Counted from the stretch's first letter, positions 6,961-14,828 are shown. The stretch is DNA of 24,198 nucleotides from CAYYFX01 sp964571855 (GCA_964571855.1 CAZNDO010000033.1:1-24198); one strand, 5' to 3'. The notes: generated from the letters alone by a model not told the origin. Program-made: numbers and translations.

Positions 6961-8325
6961 TCAGGACGCCACCGTGTCCGCCCGTTCCACCAGCGACCGC
7001 GTCCTCGCGACGAGCCGCTCCGCCGCCTCCCCGGTCCGCGCTTCCACCATCAACCGCAGGATGGGCTCCGTGTTCGACCGCCGCACGTGCACCCAGCCGT
7101 CTTCCATGAGGAGCTTCAGCCCGTCCGTGCGATCGGCGCGGGCGCCGGGGAAGCCGCCCTCCAGCCCCGCGAGCACGCGATCCGGATCCGTGCGCCCCAG
7201 CTCGATCTTCTCCTTCCGCATCACCGTGGCGGGGATCCGCGCCGCCAGCTCCGACGCCTTCCCCCCGGTCCGCGCCAGCGCGTCCAGCCACAGCGCGATC
7301 CCGAGCAGTCCGTCCCGCCCGGGGTTCACGTCCGGCACGATCACGCCGCCGTTCCCTTCGCCGCCCACCTTCGCGCCCACCGCCAGCATCCGCTCGGTCA
7401 CGTGCACCTCGCCCACCGGCGTGCGGTGGACGATGGCGCCGTGGCGCGCGGCCACGTCCTCGATGGCCATGGTGGTGGACACGTTCACGACGACGCTCCC
7501 GCCGGTGCGCGGCAGCACCGAATCTACCACCACGGCCAGGGTGACCTCCTCGCCCACCGGCCGCCCCGCCTCGTCCACGACCGCCACGCGGTCGGCGTCC
7601 GGGTCCAGGGCGAATCCCACGGCGGCCCCCGCCTTCCGGACTGCGGCGCCCAGGTCGCCCAGGTTCTCCGGGCGGGGCTCGGGGTCCCGCGGGAAGCGCC
7701 CCGTGGGCTCGGCGAAGAGGAAATCGGCAGAAGCGCCCAGCTTCTCCAGCAGGAGCGCGGCGATGGCCCCGCCGGCCCCGTGCACGCAGTCCACCACGAC
7801 CCGCGGCGCCCGGGCCCGGATGGCCGGGACGTCCACCAGGGGCGAGGCCAGGATGCGGTCCACGTGGACGGCGCTCATGTCGGTGCGGCGTTCGATGCTT
7901 CCGAGCGCGTCCCAGGTGCGGAAGGCGGGGCGCCCCGTGTCCAGCAGGGCCTTGTACCGCGCCCCCTCCTCGGCGGTGAGGAAGATCCCGCGGGGGCCCA
8001 GCAGCTTCAGGGCGTTCCACTCCGCGGGGTTGTGCGAGGCGGAGATCTGGATCCCGCCGGCCGCGGACACCTCGCGGATGGCCACCTCCACCGTGGGCGT
8101 GGCCGCGATGCCGAGGTCCACGACCCGGCGGCCCATGCCGACCAGCCCGGCGGACACGGCCGCCATGGCCATCTCCCCGGAGACGCGGGAGTCCCGGCCC
8201 ACGACGACGGGGCCGGGGCCCAGGAACGCCGCGAAGTGCGCCGCCATTTCCGTGAAGACGAGAGGGTCCAGCCCGCGCCCGACGACCCCGCGGGCGCCCG
8301 ACACCGAGATGATCAGGCCTTCCAA
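6961..8325 (-). CDS. glmM: Phosphoglucosamine mutase (phosphohexomutase family)
   Basis: 454 residues from the chosen TTG. It converts glucosamine-6-phosphate to glucosamine-1-phosphate, the step after GlmS. The phosphoserine loop is ISASHNP with Ser97. The Mg2+ loop DPDADR, the sugar-binding GEGNGG and the phosphate-binding RRSNTEPILR near the C-terminus are all present. The loop continues EWNALKLLG, as in Bacteroidota- or archaeal-type enzymes rather than E. coli GlmM. A TTG start is chosen because AAGGAG lies 6 bases before it and the family core (LIISVSGARG) starts at once; the longer ATG start would overlap tRNA-Thr. Phosphomannomutase or phosphoglucomutase activity cannot be excluded from sequence, but the glmS neighbour favours GlmM. 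Confidence 0.88.
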   Translation of the reverse strand: MEGLIISVSGARGVVGRGLDPLVFTEMAAHFAAFLGPGPVVVGRDSRVSGEMAMAAVSAGLVGMGRRVVDLGIAATPTVEVAIREVSAAGGIQISASHNPAEWNALKLLGPRGIFLTAEEGARYKALLDTGRPAFRTWDALGSIERRTDMSAVHVDRILASPLVDVPAIRARAPRVVVDCVHGAGGAIAALLLEKLGASADFLFAEPTGRFPRDPEPRPENLGDLGAAVRKAGAAVGFALDPDADRVAVVDEAGRPVGEEVTLAVVVDSVLPRTGGSVVVNVSTTMAIEDVAARHGAIVHRTPVGEVHVTERMLAVGAKVGGEGNGGVIVPDVNPGRDGLLGIALWLDALARTGGKASELAARIPATVMRKEKIELGRTDPDRVLAGLEGGFPGARADRTDGLKLLMEDGWVHVRRSNTEPILRLMVEARTGEAAERLVARTRSLVERADTVAS

Positions 8326-8388
8326 CGCGCGCTCCTTGCGGCGGCTCGCGCGGCCGCGGACCGGAGGGGGATACTGCGGGGCGGAGGA

Positions 8389-8464
8389 TGGAGCTGGTGA
8401 GCGGAATCGAACCGCTGACCTACGCATTACGAGTGCGTTGCTCTACCAACTGAGCTACACCAGC
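8389..8464 (-). tRNA. tRNA-Thr(CGT)
   Basis: 76 nt including the encoded CCA. The acceptor stem is GCTGGTG/CACCAGC, the D arm GCTC...GAGC, the anticodon loop CTCGTAA with anticodon CGT (plus-strand 8429-8431, reads ACG), and the T arm loop TTCGATT. The discriminator is T. It lies 43 bases downstream of tRNA-Phe and 63 bases upstream of glmM on the same strand. Confidence 0.96.
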
Positions 8465-8507
8465 TCGCCCTCATCCGACGGCGGGGGGTCCCGGGTGACC
8501 TCGTAGG

Positions 8508-8583
8508 TGGTGAGTCGGCCCAGAATCGAACTGGGGACACCAGGATTTTCAGTCCTGTGCTCTACCTGCTGAGCTACCGACTC
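8508..8583 (-). tRNA. tRNA-Phe(GAA)
   Basis: 76 nt including the encoded CCA. The acceptor stem is GAGTCGG/CCGACTC, the anticodon loop CTGAAAA with anticodon GAA (plus-strand 8548-8550), and the T loop TTCGATT in a CCCAG/CTGGG stem. The discriminator is A. It is the first product of the promoter at 8629-8657. Confidence 0.97.
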
Positions 8584-8628
8584 ACCCGGGATCCCCGCGC
8601 CGCCTTTTTCCGGTGCGGAGGACTCGCG

Positions 8629-8657
8629 AGATTAGGGAACGGCCCCGGGGTTGTCAA
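8629..8657 (-). promoter_or_regulatory. Sigma70-type promoter for the tRNA-Phe/tRNA-Thr/glmM transcript
   Basis: On the minus strand, TTGACA (8652-8657) is a perfect -35 box, followed by 17 bases and TAATCT (8629-8634), five of six matches to TATAAT-type -10 boxes at the key positions. The bases after the -10 are GC-rich (CGCGAG), as in stringently controlled tRNA promoters. The -35 overlaps the galE stop codon. The predicted start is about 35-40 bases before tRNA-Phe. Confidence 0.8.
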
Positions 8658-9637
8658 CGGGCCGCGCCGTAGCCCTCCGGGAACCTCCGGCGCCAGTCCC
8701 ACGCGCTCCGGACGATGGTCTCGAGGTCGTCGCGCACGGGGCGCCAACCCAGCACCTCGCGGGCGCGGTCCGCGGAGGCGATGAGCGTGGCGGGGTCCCC
8801 CGGACGCCGGGGCGCGGCGACCTGGCGTACGGGGCGGCCCGTGACCTTCTCGGCCACGGCGATCACCTCGCGCACGGAGAAGCCGCTCCCGGATCCCAGG
8901 TTGAACACGCCCTGCACGCCGCGGTCCATGGCGTCCAGCGCCAGCACGTGCGCGTCCGCGAGATCCAGGACGTGGATGTAGTCCCGCACGCACGTGCCGT
9001 CGGGCGTGGGGTAGTCCTGCCCGAACACGCGGACCTCGCCCCCGCTCGCCGCGGCGCCGAGCACGAGCGGGATGAGGTGCGTCTCGTGGTCCCGGTCCTC
9101 GCCGCGGTCCGCGGACGCGCCGGCCGCGTTGAAGTAGCGCAGCGCGATCCAGCGCATCCCCTTCAGGCGCGAGTACCACGCGAGGATGCGCTCGAACGCG
9201 AGCTTGGATTCGCCGTACGGGTTCGTGGGCGCGGCCGCGCACGTCTCCGTGATGGGCACCTGCTCCGGCTCGCCGTACGTGGCCGCCGTGGACGACAGCA
9301 CGAAGCGCGACGCCCCCGCGGCCAGCGCCTCCTCCAGGAGGTTCACGCCGGCCGCCACGTTGTTCGTGAAGTACTTCCCGGGATCCTCCATCGACTCGCC
9401 GACGAGGCTGGACGCGGCGAGGTGGATCACGGCGTCGATGCGCCGGCCGCGCAGCGCGGCGGCGAGCGCCGCGCGGTCCTTCAGGTCCGCCACGGCGAAG
9501 TCCGCGCGCGGCGGCACCGCCTCGCGATGTCCGGTGGAGAGATCGTCCACGACGAGCGCGTCGTGCCCGGCCTCGAGCAGGCGCTCCGTCACGACGCTGC
9601 CGATGTAGCCCGCGCCCCCGGTGACCAGGACCTTCAT
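8654..9637 (-). CDS. galE: UDP-glucose 4-epimerase
   Basis: 327 residues. It interconverts UDP-glucose and UDP-galactose (or the GlcNAc forms), supplying sugars for surface polysaccharide. It is an extended SDR: NAD-binding GGAGYIGS (7-14), the DDLSTGHREAV loop (31-41), catalytic Ser115-Ser116-Thr117, and Tyr141-x3-Lys145 in NPYGESK. The block ALRYFNAAGA and the later VRDYIHVLDLA are typical of GalE. An AGGAGG-like GGAGGT lies 4 bases before the ATG, and a promoter-like pair sits about 40 bases upstream. The stop codon lies inside the downstream tRNA promoter. Whether it acts on UDP-Glc, UDP-GlcNAc or both is not visible. Confidence 0.94.
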   Translation of the reverse strand: MKVLVTGGAGYIGSVVTERLLEAGHDALVVDDLSTGHREAVPPRADFAVADLKDRAALAAALRGRRIDAVIHLAASSLVGESMEDPGKYFTNNVAAGVNLLEEALAAGASRFVLSSTAATYGEPEQVPITETCAAAPTNPYGESKLAFERILAWYSRLKGMRWIALRYFNAAGASADRGEDRDHETHLIPLVLGAAASGGEVRVFGQDYPTPDGTCVRDYIHVLDLADAHVLALDAMDRGVQGVFNLGSGSGFSVREVIAVAEKVTGRPVRQVAAPRRPGDPATLIASADRAREVLGWRPVRDDLETIVRSAWDWRRRFPEGYGAAR

Positions 9638-9675
9638 CGAACCTCCACGCGCCGCGTCGCGTGCGGCGCCGACGC

Positions 9676-9704
9676 ACCCTAGCCGCGGCTCCGGGCTCCG
9701 TCAA
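9676..9704 (-). promoter_or_regulatory. Probable galE promoter
   Basis: On the minus strand, TTGACG (9699-9704), a 17-base spacer, then TAGGGT (9676-9681). The expected start lies about 30 bases before the galE ATG, with GGAGGT in the leader. It is divergent from the promoter at 9771-9800. Confidence 0.65.
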
Positions 9705-9721
9705 CCGACCGCGAGCGACGC

Positions 9722-9750
9722 CGGAAACGCTGCAGGGGCGCGGGTTTCCG
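9722..9750. repeat. Inverted repeat between two divergent promoters
   Basis: CGGAAAC (9722-9728) and GTTTCCG (9744-9750) form a 7-bp inverted repeat with a 15-bp spacer. It sits between the divergent galE and orphan-gene promoters, where an operator would be expected. No regulator gene lies next to it. Confidence 0.4.
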
Positions 9751-9770
9751 CGTTCGCCGGGCTTCGTGCC

Positions 9771-9800
9771 TTGACGCGCGGCGACGCGATCTGATAGGCT
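9771..9800 (+). promoter_or_regulatory. Probable promoter of the 71-residue orphan gene
   Basis: TTGACG (9771-9776), an 18-base spacer and TAGGCT (9795-9800). It would give a leader of about 85 bases, which holds a hairpin GAGGCGG-TGTTC-CCGCCTC (9833-9851). Confidence 0.55.
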
Positions 9801-9890
9801 GCTCCCGTTCGACACGACAACCGGACGGGCCGGAGGCGGTGTTCCCGCCTCGTCGGGCGAGCAACTCCGGAAGGCAGCTGGCCGGGCACT

Positions 9891-10106
9891 ATGGTTTACC
9901 TCACCAAGGACCGCAGCTTCGCCAAGGACGTCGCCGAGCGGCACGGGCCGCACTCCATGCAGCATTCCGTGGCGCGGATCTACGGCCGTCCCGACGACGT
10001 CGTCGACTGCGATCCCATGCAGACCTGGTACTACTACACGGAACGTGTCGCGTTCGTGTTCGAGAACGACAAGATCTCCCAGATCACCGAGCTCAGGTCG
10101 TATTGA
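9891..10106 (+). CDS. Small hypothetical protein (71 aa)
   Basis: I do not recognise this protein. It is 71 residues, starts MVYLTKDRS and ends ISQITELRSY. It has no signal peptide or membrane segment. The second half (DPMQTWYYYTERVAFVFEND) is rich in aromatic residues and alternates polar and hydrophobic residues like paired beta-strands. It weakly recalls small BamE-like folds, but that is a guess. Evidence that it is a gene: it is the only open frame here with sensible composition, it lies between a promoter-like sequence (9771-9800) and a strong terminator-like hairpin (10169-10196), and its third codon positions are G/C-rich. No good ribosome-binding site is visible at normal spacing; GGAAGG lies 16 bases before the ATG. 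It is transcribed alone, divergent from galE. Confidence 0.72.
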   Translation: MVYLTKDRSFAKDVAERHGPHSMQHSVARIYGRPDDVVDCDPMQTWYYYTERVAFVFENDKISQITELRSY

Positions 10107-10124
10107 CCTGATTCCGCGAGCCTC

Positions 10125-10208
10125 GGGCATACCCCCCCGGGTGCCTGAAGGGCCCCATCGAGGAGACAAGGGCCGGTCCTCCCGAGGACCGGCCCTCTTC
10201 GTATGCCC
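10125..10208 (+). repeat. Outer inverted repeat enclosing the terminator hairpin
   Basis: GGGCATAC (10125-10132) pairs exactly with GTATGCCC (10201-10208), enclosing the 12-bp hairpin at 10169-10196. Together they could make a two-tier folded RNA of about 84 nt. It begins 19 bases past the orphan gene's stop. Confidence 0.5.
10169..10196 (+). terminator. Rho-independent-like terminator of the orphan gene
   Basis: AGGGCCGGTCCT, a CCCG loop and its exact complement AGGACCGGCCCT make a perfect 12-bp stem. It is followed by CTTCGT rather than a run of T, so termination strength is uncertain. It stands 63 bases past the stop of the small gene and 165 bases before the next start. Confidence 0.7.
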
Positions 10209-10280
10209 TCGGCGCCGCCTTCCCGCGGCAGTCCTCGCCTCCGGGATCTTGCGCACCTTCGCCGATCCTGACGCCCGTTC

Positions 10281-10309
10281 GTGACGCCGCTCAGGAAGCG
10301 GTCTAGGAT
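10281..10309 (+). promoter_or_regulatory. Probable promoter for the YfhO-like gene
   Basis: GTGACG (10281-10286), a 17-base spacer and TAGGAT (10304-10309). The predicted start is about 45 bases before the ATG at 10361. The -10 form TAGGAT resembles the TAGGGT and TAGGCT boxes proposed for galE and the orphan gene. Confidence 0.55.
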
Positions 10310-10360
10310 CGTCGATCTTCCGGGAACTCCCGGCCTCCCGGCAACGAGGGTGTGACGTCC

Positions 10361-13006
10361 ATGGCCGACTCTTCGCGCGTGCACCCCCCGGGTCCCCGTC
10401 CCGGCGGACCGGGGTCCGCGCTCCTGCCGCTCGCGTTCGCGGCGATCGCGGCGGGCTTCCTGTGGGACGTGGCGTTCACCGGCCGCGCGTACCTGCTGCG
10501 CGACGTGCTCACGTTCTTCCACCCGTGGCAGACGGCCGTGCGCGCCGCGGTGCGCTCCGGCGCGCTGCCGCTCTGGAACCACGACGTGTTCTGCGGCCTC
10601 CCGCTGCTGGCGAACCTGCAGAGCGGCGTCTTCTACCCGGTGAACTGGCTGTACTGGTCCCTGCCGTTCGACGCCGCGCTGACCGCCGGCATGGTCCTGC
10701 ACCTCGCCGTGGCCGGGATCCTGGCGCGCTCGTTCCTGCGCCGCACGGGGCTCGCCGACCCCGAGGCGTTCCTCGGCGGCGCGCTCTTCGCGTTCGGGAC
10801 GTGGCCGCTCGCGCACCTCGAGGCGCCCATGAAGCTCGGCGCGGCGGTGTGGCTGCCGCTGATGTGGAGCGGCGTGTGGGAGGCGATGCGCGACGGCAGC
10901 CGCCGCGGCCTCGGCATGCTCGGGCTGGGCGTCGCGCTGTCCCTGCTGGCGGGCTACCCGCAGATCACGGCGCTCGCCCTGCTGTCCGTGGCGCTGCTCT
11001 CGCTGTTCCTGCTGGGCGGCATGCTGGTGGCGAAGGACGCGGACGCCGGCTCGCGCGCGAAGCGCGCGCTCGCGCTCCCGCTCGGCGCCGCGCTCGGCGC
11101 GCTCACCGCGGGGGCGCAGCTCGCGCCCGCGCGCGAGATGACGGAGCTCTCCGGCAAGATGGCGGACTACCCCGCCGCGGTGGCCATGTCGCGCTCCCTG
11201 CCCTGGAAGGGCCTGGGCGGGCTGGTCGATCCCTTCTTCCTCGGCCTCCCCGGCGTGGACCGCTTCTGGGGCGGCGACGCGGTGGAGTTCCCGTACGCCG
11301 CGCTGTACGTCGGCGTGATCGGCGTGGTGCTGGCCGCGGTGTCGTGGCCCGCGCTCCGCAACCCGCCGCGGCCGCGCCGCGTGCGCCGCGAGGACCTCGC
11401 GATCCCGGAGCTGCCGAAGGTCACGTCGCGGCTGGTGCCGGCGTTCCTGCTCGCGGGGTTCGTGCTGGGGCTGCTGCTCGCGCTCGGCCGCTTCGGCCCG
11501 CTGTGGGGCGTCCTGCACGCGCACGTCCCCGGCTTCGCGAAGTTCCGCTGGCCGGCCACCGCGAACTTCCTCGTGGTGGCGCACCTCGCGCCGCTCGCCG
11601 CGATCGGCCTGGCGTGCCTGCGGCAGGACCCGCGGCGCTGGCGCCCGGTCGGCACGGCCGCGCTCGCGCTGGGCGCCGCGATGCTCCTGCTCTCCATCCT
11701 CGCGCGCGGCCCGCTCGCCGGCGCGTTCCGTGCGCTGCAGCTCGCGGGCTCGCCGCCGTTCCAGCACGCCGCGTGGGACGCCGCGCACGAGGCGTGGGCG
11801 CAGTCCCTCGCCATGCGCGGGGAGATCCTGCTGGTGGCCGGCGCGCTCGCCCTCGGGCTGGCCGCACGCAGCGCCGCCGGCGTCGCGTGGGGCTGGACCG
11901 GGCTCGTGCTGCTGGATCTCTTCCTCGTGGCGCGCGCCTTCGGCACGCCCACGGCGCAGGGCTTCTACGACCGGCCGCCCGAGGGCGTGCAGGTGCTGCG
12001 CGACGAGCTGGGCGGGCGGCGGATCTACACGCCGCACTCGGTGGACCAGCTCGGCAACTTCCTCGCCGGCTGCCGCAATCCGGTGGCGTTCGAGTGGGCG
12101 AAGCACGCCATGCTGTGCAACGCGAACGTGGCGTTCGGGGTGGCCCAGGCCCAGGGCTGCGATCCGCTGAGCCCGCGCCGGCACGACGCCTTCGCGCAGG
12201 TGTTCGACGCGCCGGGCACGCCGCACGGGACGCGCGAGCGCATCTTCGACCTCTGGGACGCGGGCTACCTCGTGGAGATGCGCGGCGTGCAGCCGCTGGA
12301 CATCCCCGCGCTGCAGGATCCCGCGCGCGGCTTCCTGTTGAACCCGCACGAGCCCGCGTTGTCGCGCGCCACGCTCGTGAGCGGCTGGGAGTCGTACGAG
12401 GATCCGCAGGCGCTGCTCGCGCGGCTGCTGTCGCCGGAGCACGATCCGCGCCAGGCGGTGCTGCTGGAGGCGGCGCCCGGCGGGCCGGCGCCGCCCGCGG
12501 CGAAGGCGCCCGTTGGAGCGTGCGACCTGATCGGCTACGATGTCGCTCCCAACCGGATCCAGGCGGCCTGGCACGTGGGCCGCGGCGGGATGCTCCGCAT
12601 CCTCGAGACCTGGGCGCCGGGCTGGCAGGCCACCGTGAACGGACAGCCCGCGCCGGTGTACCGCGCGGACTTCCTGTTCCTGGCGGTGCCGGTGCCCGAG
12701 GGCTCGGTGCAGGTGGAGCTCACGTATCGCCCGGCGTCCCTGCCGCTGGGCGCCGCGCTCTCGGCAGCCGGGATCCTGGGGCTCTTCGTGTGCTTCGCCG
12801 GCGGCAAGCGTCGCGCCGGCGCCGGACGTCATCCCTCGGAGGTCGCATGGGCCGCGTCGTCGCGATCCGCATCACCCCCGTCGAAGGGCAGCCCACGTCC
12901 GCCGTCGTCGGCGCGCGTGTCTTCGCCCACCGCGGGATCGAAGGGGACCACCACTGCCTCCCGTCCCGACCCGAGTCGCCGCGGAGCGGGCGGGACGTCA
13001 CGCTGA
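10361..13006 (+). CDS. YfhO-family polytopic membrane glycosyltransferase
   Basis: 881 residues as the frame stands. It has many hydrophobic segments spread over about the first 530 residues, then a soluble domain (about 540-790) and a last membrane segment (about 791-812). The first-loop motif LLRDVLTFFHPW (45-56) with Asp48, followed by PLWNHDVFCGLPLLANLQSG (70-89) and FYPVNWLYW, is the YfhO signature, a GT-C-like group linked in Firmicutes to glycosylation of teichoic acids. In this organism the acceptor is unknown. ATG 10361 is preferred over GTG 10352 because GAGGG lies 10 bases before it. The last 53 codons (from about 12847) overlap the MOSC gene out of phase and read as Ser/Pro/Arg-rich filler, so the natural end may be near 12845, or the stop codon was lost by a frameshift. 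Confidence 0.85.
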   Translation: MADSSRVHPPGPRPGGPGSALLPLAFAAIAAGFLWDVAFTGRAYLLRDVLTFFHPWQTAVRAAVRSGALPLWNHDVFCGLPLLANLQSGVFYPVNWLYWSLPFDAALTAGMVLHLAVAGILARSFLRRTGLADPEAFLGGALFAFGTWPLAHLEAPMKLGAAVWLPLMWSGVWEAMRDGSRRGLGMLGLGVALSLLAGYPQITALALLSVALLSLFLLGGMLVAKDADAGSRAKRALALPLGAALGALTAGAQLAPAREMTELSGKMADYPAAVAMSRSLPWKGLGGLVDPFFLGLPGVDRFWGGDAVEFPYAALYVGVIGVVLAAVSWPALRNPPRPRRVRREDLAIPELPKVTSRLVPAFLLAGFVLGLLLALGRFGPLWGVLHAHVPGFAKFRWPATANFLVVAHLAPLAAIGLACLRQDPRRWRPVGTAALALGAAMLLLSILARGPLAGAFRALQLAGSPPFQHAAWDAAHEAWAQSLAMRGEILLVAGALALGLAARSAAGVAWGWTGLVLLDLFLVARAFGTPTAQGFYDRPPEGVQVLRDELGGRRIYTPHSVDQLGNFLAGCRNPVAFEWAKHAMLCNANVAFGVAQAQGCDPLSPRRHDAFAQVFDAPGTPHGTRERIFDLWDAGYLVEMRGVQPLDIPALQDPARGFLLNPHEPALSRATLVSGWESYEDPQALLARLLSPEHDPRQAVLLEAAPGGPAPPAAKAPVGACDLIGYDVAPNRIQAAWHVGRGGMLRILETWAPGWQATVNGQPAPVYRADFLFLAVPVPEGSVQVELTYRPASLPLGAALSAAGILGLFVCFAGGKRRAGAGRHPSEVAWAASSRSASPPSKGSPRPPSSARVSSPTAGSKGTTTASRPDPSRRGAGGTSR

Positions 13007-13299
13007 TCGAGACCGAGGCCCTGGCCGCGCTGCAGGCCGAGTACGGCGTGGCGCTCACGCACGCGGAATCCCGCCGCAACGTGCTCACCGAGGGCGTGCC
13101 GCTCAACCACCTCGTGGGGAAGGAGTTCCGCGTGGGCGGCGTGCGGATGCTGGGCGTGCGGCTGTGCGAGCCGTGCGCCTACCTGGAGAAGCTCACGCGC
13201 GAGGGCGTGCGCGCCGGGCTCGTCCACCGCGGCGGCCTGCGCGCCACCGTGCTGGACGACGGCGAGATCCGCGCGGGGGACGCGGTCTCGACCGGCTGA
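12847..13299 (+). CDS. MOSC-domain protein
   Basis: 150 residues, a lone MOSC domain. MOSC domains bind sulfur or molybdenum cofactor intermediates, as in MoCo sulfurase and YiiM. The family core SRRNVLTEGVPLNHLVGKEF (75-94) and LCEPCAYLE are present, with Cys107 and Cys110; one is the likely persulfide Cys. An N-terminal beta strand MGRVVAIRITP matches the family. GGAGGT lies 4 bases before the ATG. The upstream YfhO-like frame runs 160 nt into this gene. The stop is 18 bases from the end of the convergent glycosyltransferase. The substrate cannot be told. Confidence 0.88.
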   Translation: MGRVVAIRITPVEGQPTSAVVGARVFAHRGIEGDHHCLPSRPESPRSGRDVTLIETEALAALQAEYGVALTHAESRRNVLTEGVPLNHLVGKEFRVGGVRMLGVRLCEPCAYLEKLTREGVRAGLVHRGGLRATVLDDGEIRAGDAVSTG

Positions 13300-13317
13300 C
13301 CCGCGCAGGAGGCACGA

Positions 13318-14700
13318 TCACGACCCGCCGAGCCGCGCGCGGAGCGCGGCCGCGGCGTCCCGCAGCGCCGTCGCCGCGAGCAGGAACGCCAGCGGCGCCA
13401 GATGCCAGCGGAAGCGGTTGTTCTCGCCGTACTCCAGCAGGATGCCGGCCGCGCCGGCCCACAGGATCGTGCCCACCGCGAACGCGAGGAACAGGCGCTC
13501 GCCCGGCGGCCCCGTGCCGCGGACGAGACGCGCCGCCGCCCACGCGAGCACGAGGAGCATGGCCCCGCGCGCGACCGGGCTGCGCTCCGCCGCCTCGAAC
13601 GGCGCGATCTGCGCGCGCACGGGCCAGCGGATCGTGCGAAGGAAGACGTCGTCCGTTACCGGATCCAGCCAGCGGCGCGCGGTGAACCGCACGGACTCCA
13701 GGTAGGCGCCGGGATGCCGGCGCAGGAGCGCGAGCGCGTTGCGCGCGTACTCGCGCGACGCGATCGGGTACACCCAGTGGTTGTAGTTCACCGGGTTCTC
13801 GCGCGTCCGCGTCTTCGCGGTCTCGTCCAGTGCCGGGATCCCCGTGCCGGGACGGTCCGGCGAGAGCAGCCCCACGTAGACCGCCGGCGGCGAGAACTCC
13901 CACTCCCGGGAGATCGGCGAGATCTCGCCGGACGCCACCATGGCCTCGAGCGCCGGCGGGTCCACGGACTCCGTGAGCATCCGGTGCAGGCTGTTCCCGC
14001 CCCAGGAGCTCGTCCCGAAGAAGCCGAACATCACGAGGTTCTTCGCCGCCCACGCGAACCCGACCAGCACCGCGGGCGCCGTGGCCGCCGCGGCCGCGCG
14101 CCGCCGCCCCGCGGGCGCCATGCGCACGGCGATCGCCGCCGCCGCCGCGAGGTACAGGGGGTGGTACAGGCTGCGGGTCATGGCCAGCACGCCGAGCGCC
14201 GCGAAGCCGAGCCCGAGAAGCACGGGACGCCCGCCGCGCCCGGACGCCAGGAGGAACGCGGCCGCCGCCGCCAGGCACGCGAGCGCGAGGTGCGGGTAGA
14301 AGCACCAGTGCTCGTACACCGCGAACGTGGGCGTGGCGGTGAAGGCCACGGCCAGCGCGGCGGCCGCCGCCGGCGGGAAGCGCAGCGCGCGCAACGCCGC
14401 CAGGAGCGCGAGCGCCGTGCCCAGGCCCGCGGCGAGGAACAGCCAGCGCAGCGGCGCGCCGGGATCCTGCGGCGAGGCCTTCAGCGCCCAGCCCACGGCC
14501 AGGTTGAAGAGCGGCGGCTGGGCGTGCAGGTGCCAGAGGCTCTCGCCGAGACGGTTCGCGAGCAGCGGCGGATCCAGCAGCTGCGCGAAGTGGTCGATGG
14601 TGCCCGCGTGGAAGCGCACGCCCTCGCGCTCCCAGAGGAACGTGGACCCGCAGAAGCCGGCCGTCACGACGGCCGGCGGCCACCATCGCCTCACAGGCAC
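13318..14700 (-). CDS. GT-C-like membrane glycosyltransferase
   Basis: About 460 residues. Multiple hydrophobic helices are separated by short loops, and the N-terminal luminal loop holds HAGTIDHFAQLLDPPLL followed by HLHAQPPLFNL, the QPPL-type motif of the PMT/ArnT (GT39/GT83) superfamily that uses lipid-linked sugars. A non-membrane segment follows (about 235-330, with SPISREWEF and NPVNYNHWVY). I cannot assign a donor or acceptor. Start codon uncertain: GTG 14700 (VPVRRWW) or the next GTG two codons on, with GGGGG just before it. The longer ATG at 14817 would run through the ispH promoter region and was rejected. It is divergent from ispH and convergent with the MOSC gene. Confidence 0.75.
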   Translation of the reverse strand: MPVRRWWPPAVVTAGFCGSTFLWEREGVRFHAGTIDHFAQLLDPPLLANRLGESLWHLHAQPPLFNLAVGWALKASPQDPGAPLRWLFLAAGLGTALALLAALRALRFPPAAAAALAVAFTATPTFAVYEHWCFYPHLALACLAAAAAFLLASGRGGRPVLLGLGFAALGVLAMTRSLYHPLYLAAAAAIAVRMAPAGRRRAAAAATAPAVLVGFAWAAKNLVMFGFFGTSSWGGNSLHRMLTESVDPPALEAMVASGEISPISREWEFSPPAVYVGLLSPDRPGTGIPALDETAKTRTRENPVNYNHWVYPIASREYARNALALLRRHPGAYLESVRFTARRWLDPVTDDVFLRTIRWPVRAQIAPFEAAERSPVARGAMLLVLAWAAARLVRGTGPPGERLFLAFAVGTILWAGAAGILLEYGENNRFRWHLAPLAFLLAATALRDAAAALRARLGGS

Positions 14701-14761
14701 CCCCGCCGCACCGGCTCCGCGCACGATACCCAAAGCCGGCCGCGCCCGCACGCGCGCCGAG

Positions 14762-14790
14762 TTGCGGGAAGCACCCACGGGCGATATCTT
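14762..14790 (+). promoter_or_regulatory. Probable ispH promoter
   Basis: TTGCGG (14762-14767), a 17-base spacer and TATCTT (14785-14790). The start would fall about 30 bases before the ispH ATG, with GGAG in between (CCGGAGTCCCC). A weaker TATCGT-like -10 for the divergent glycosyltransferase reads on the minus strand at 14723-14728. Confidence 0.55.
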
Positions 14791-14828
14791 CGGGGCTTCG
14801 CTCCCGCCTTCCCCCACCCGGAGTCCCC

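Noticed and set aside
4119..7109. Very long plus-strand open frame opposite glmS and ridA
   Set aside because: It is rich in His, Arg and Asp repeats with no family motif. It runs antisense to clearly recognised genes and across tRNA-Sec. Long antisense frames are expected at this GC content.
8326..8427. ATG-initiated 34-residue extension of GlmM
   Set aside because: It overlaps tRNA-Thr, has Arg/Pro-rich composition and lacks a ribosome-binding site. The TTG at 8325 has AAGGAG at ideal spacing.
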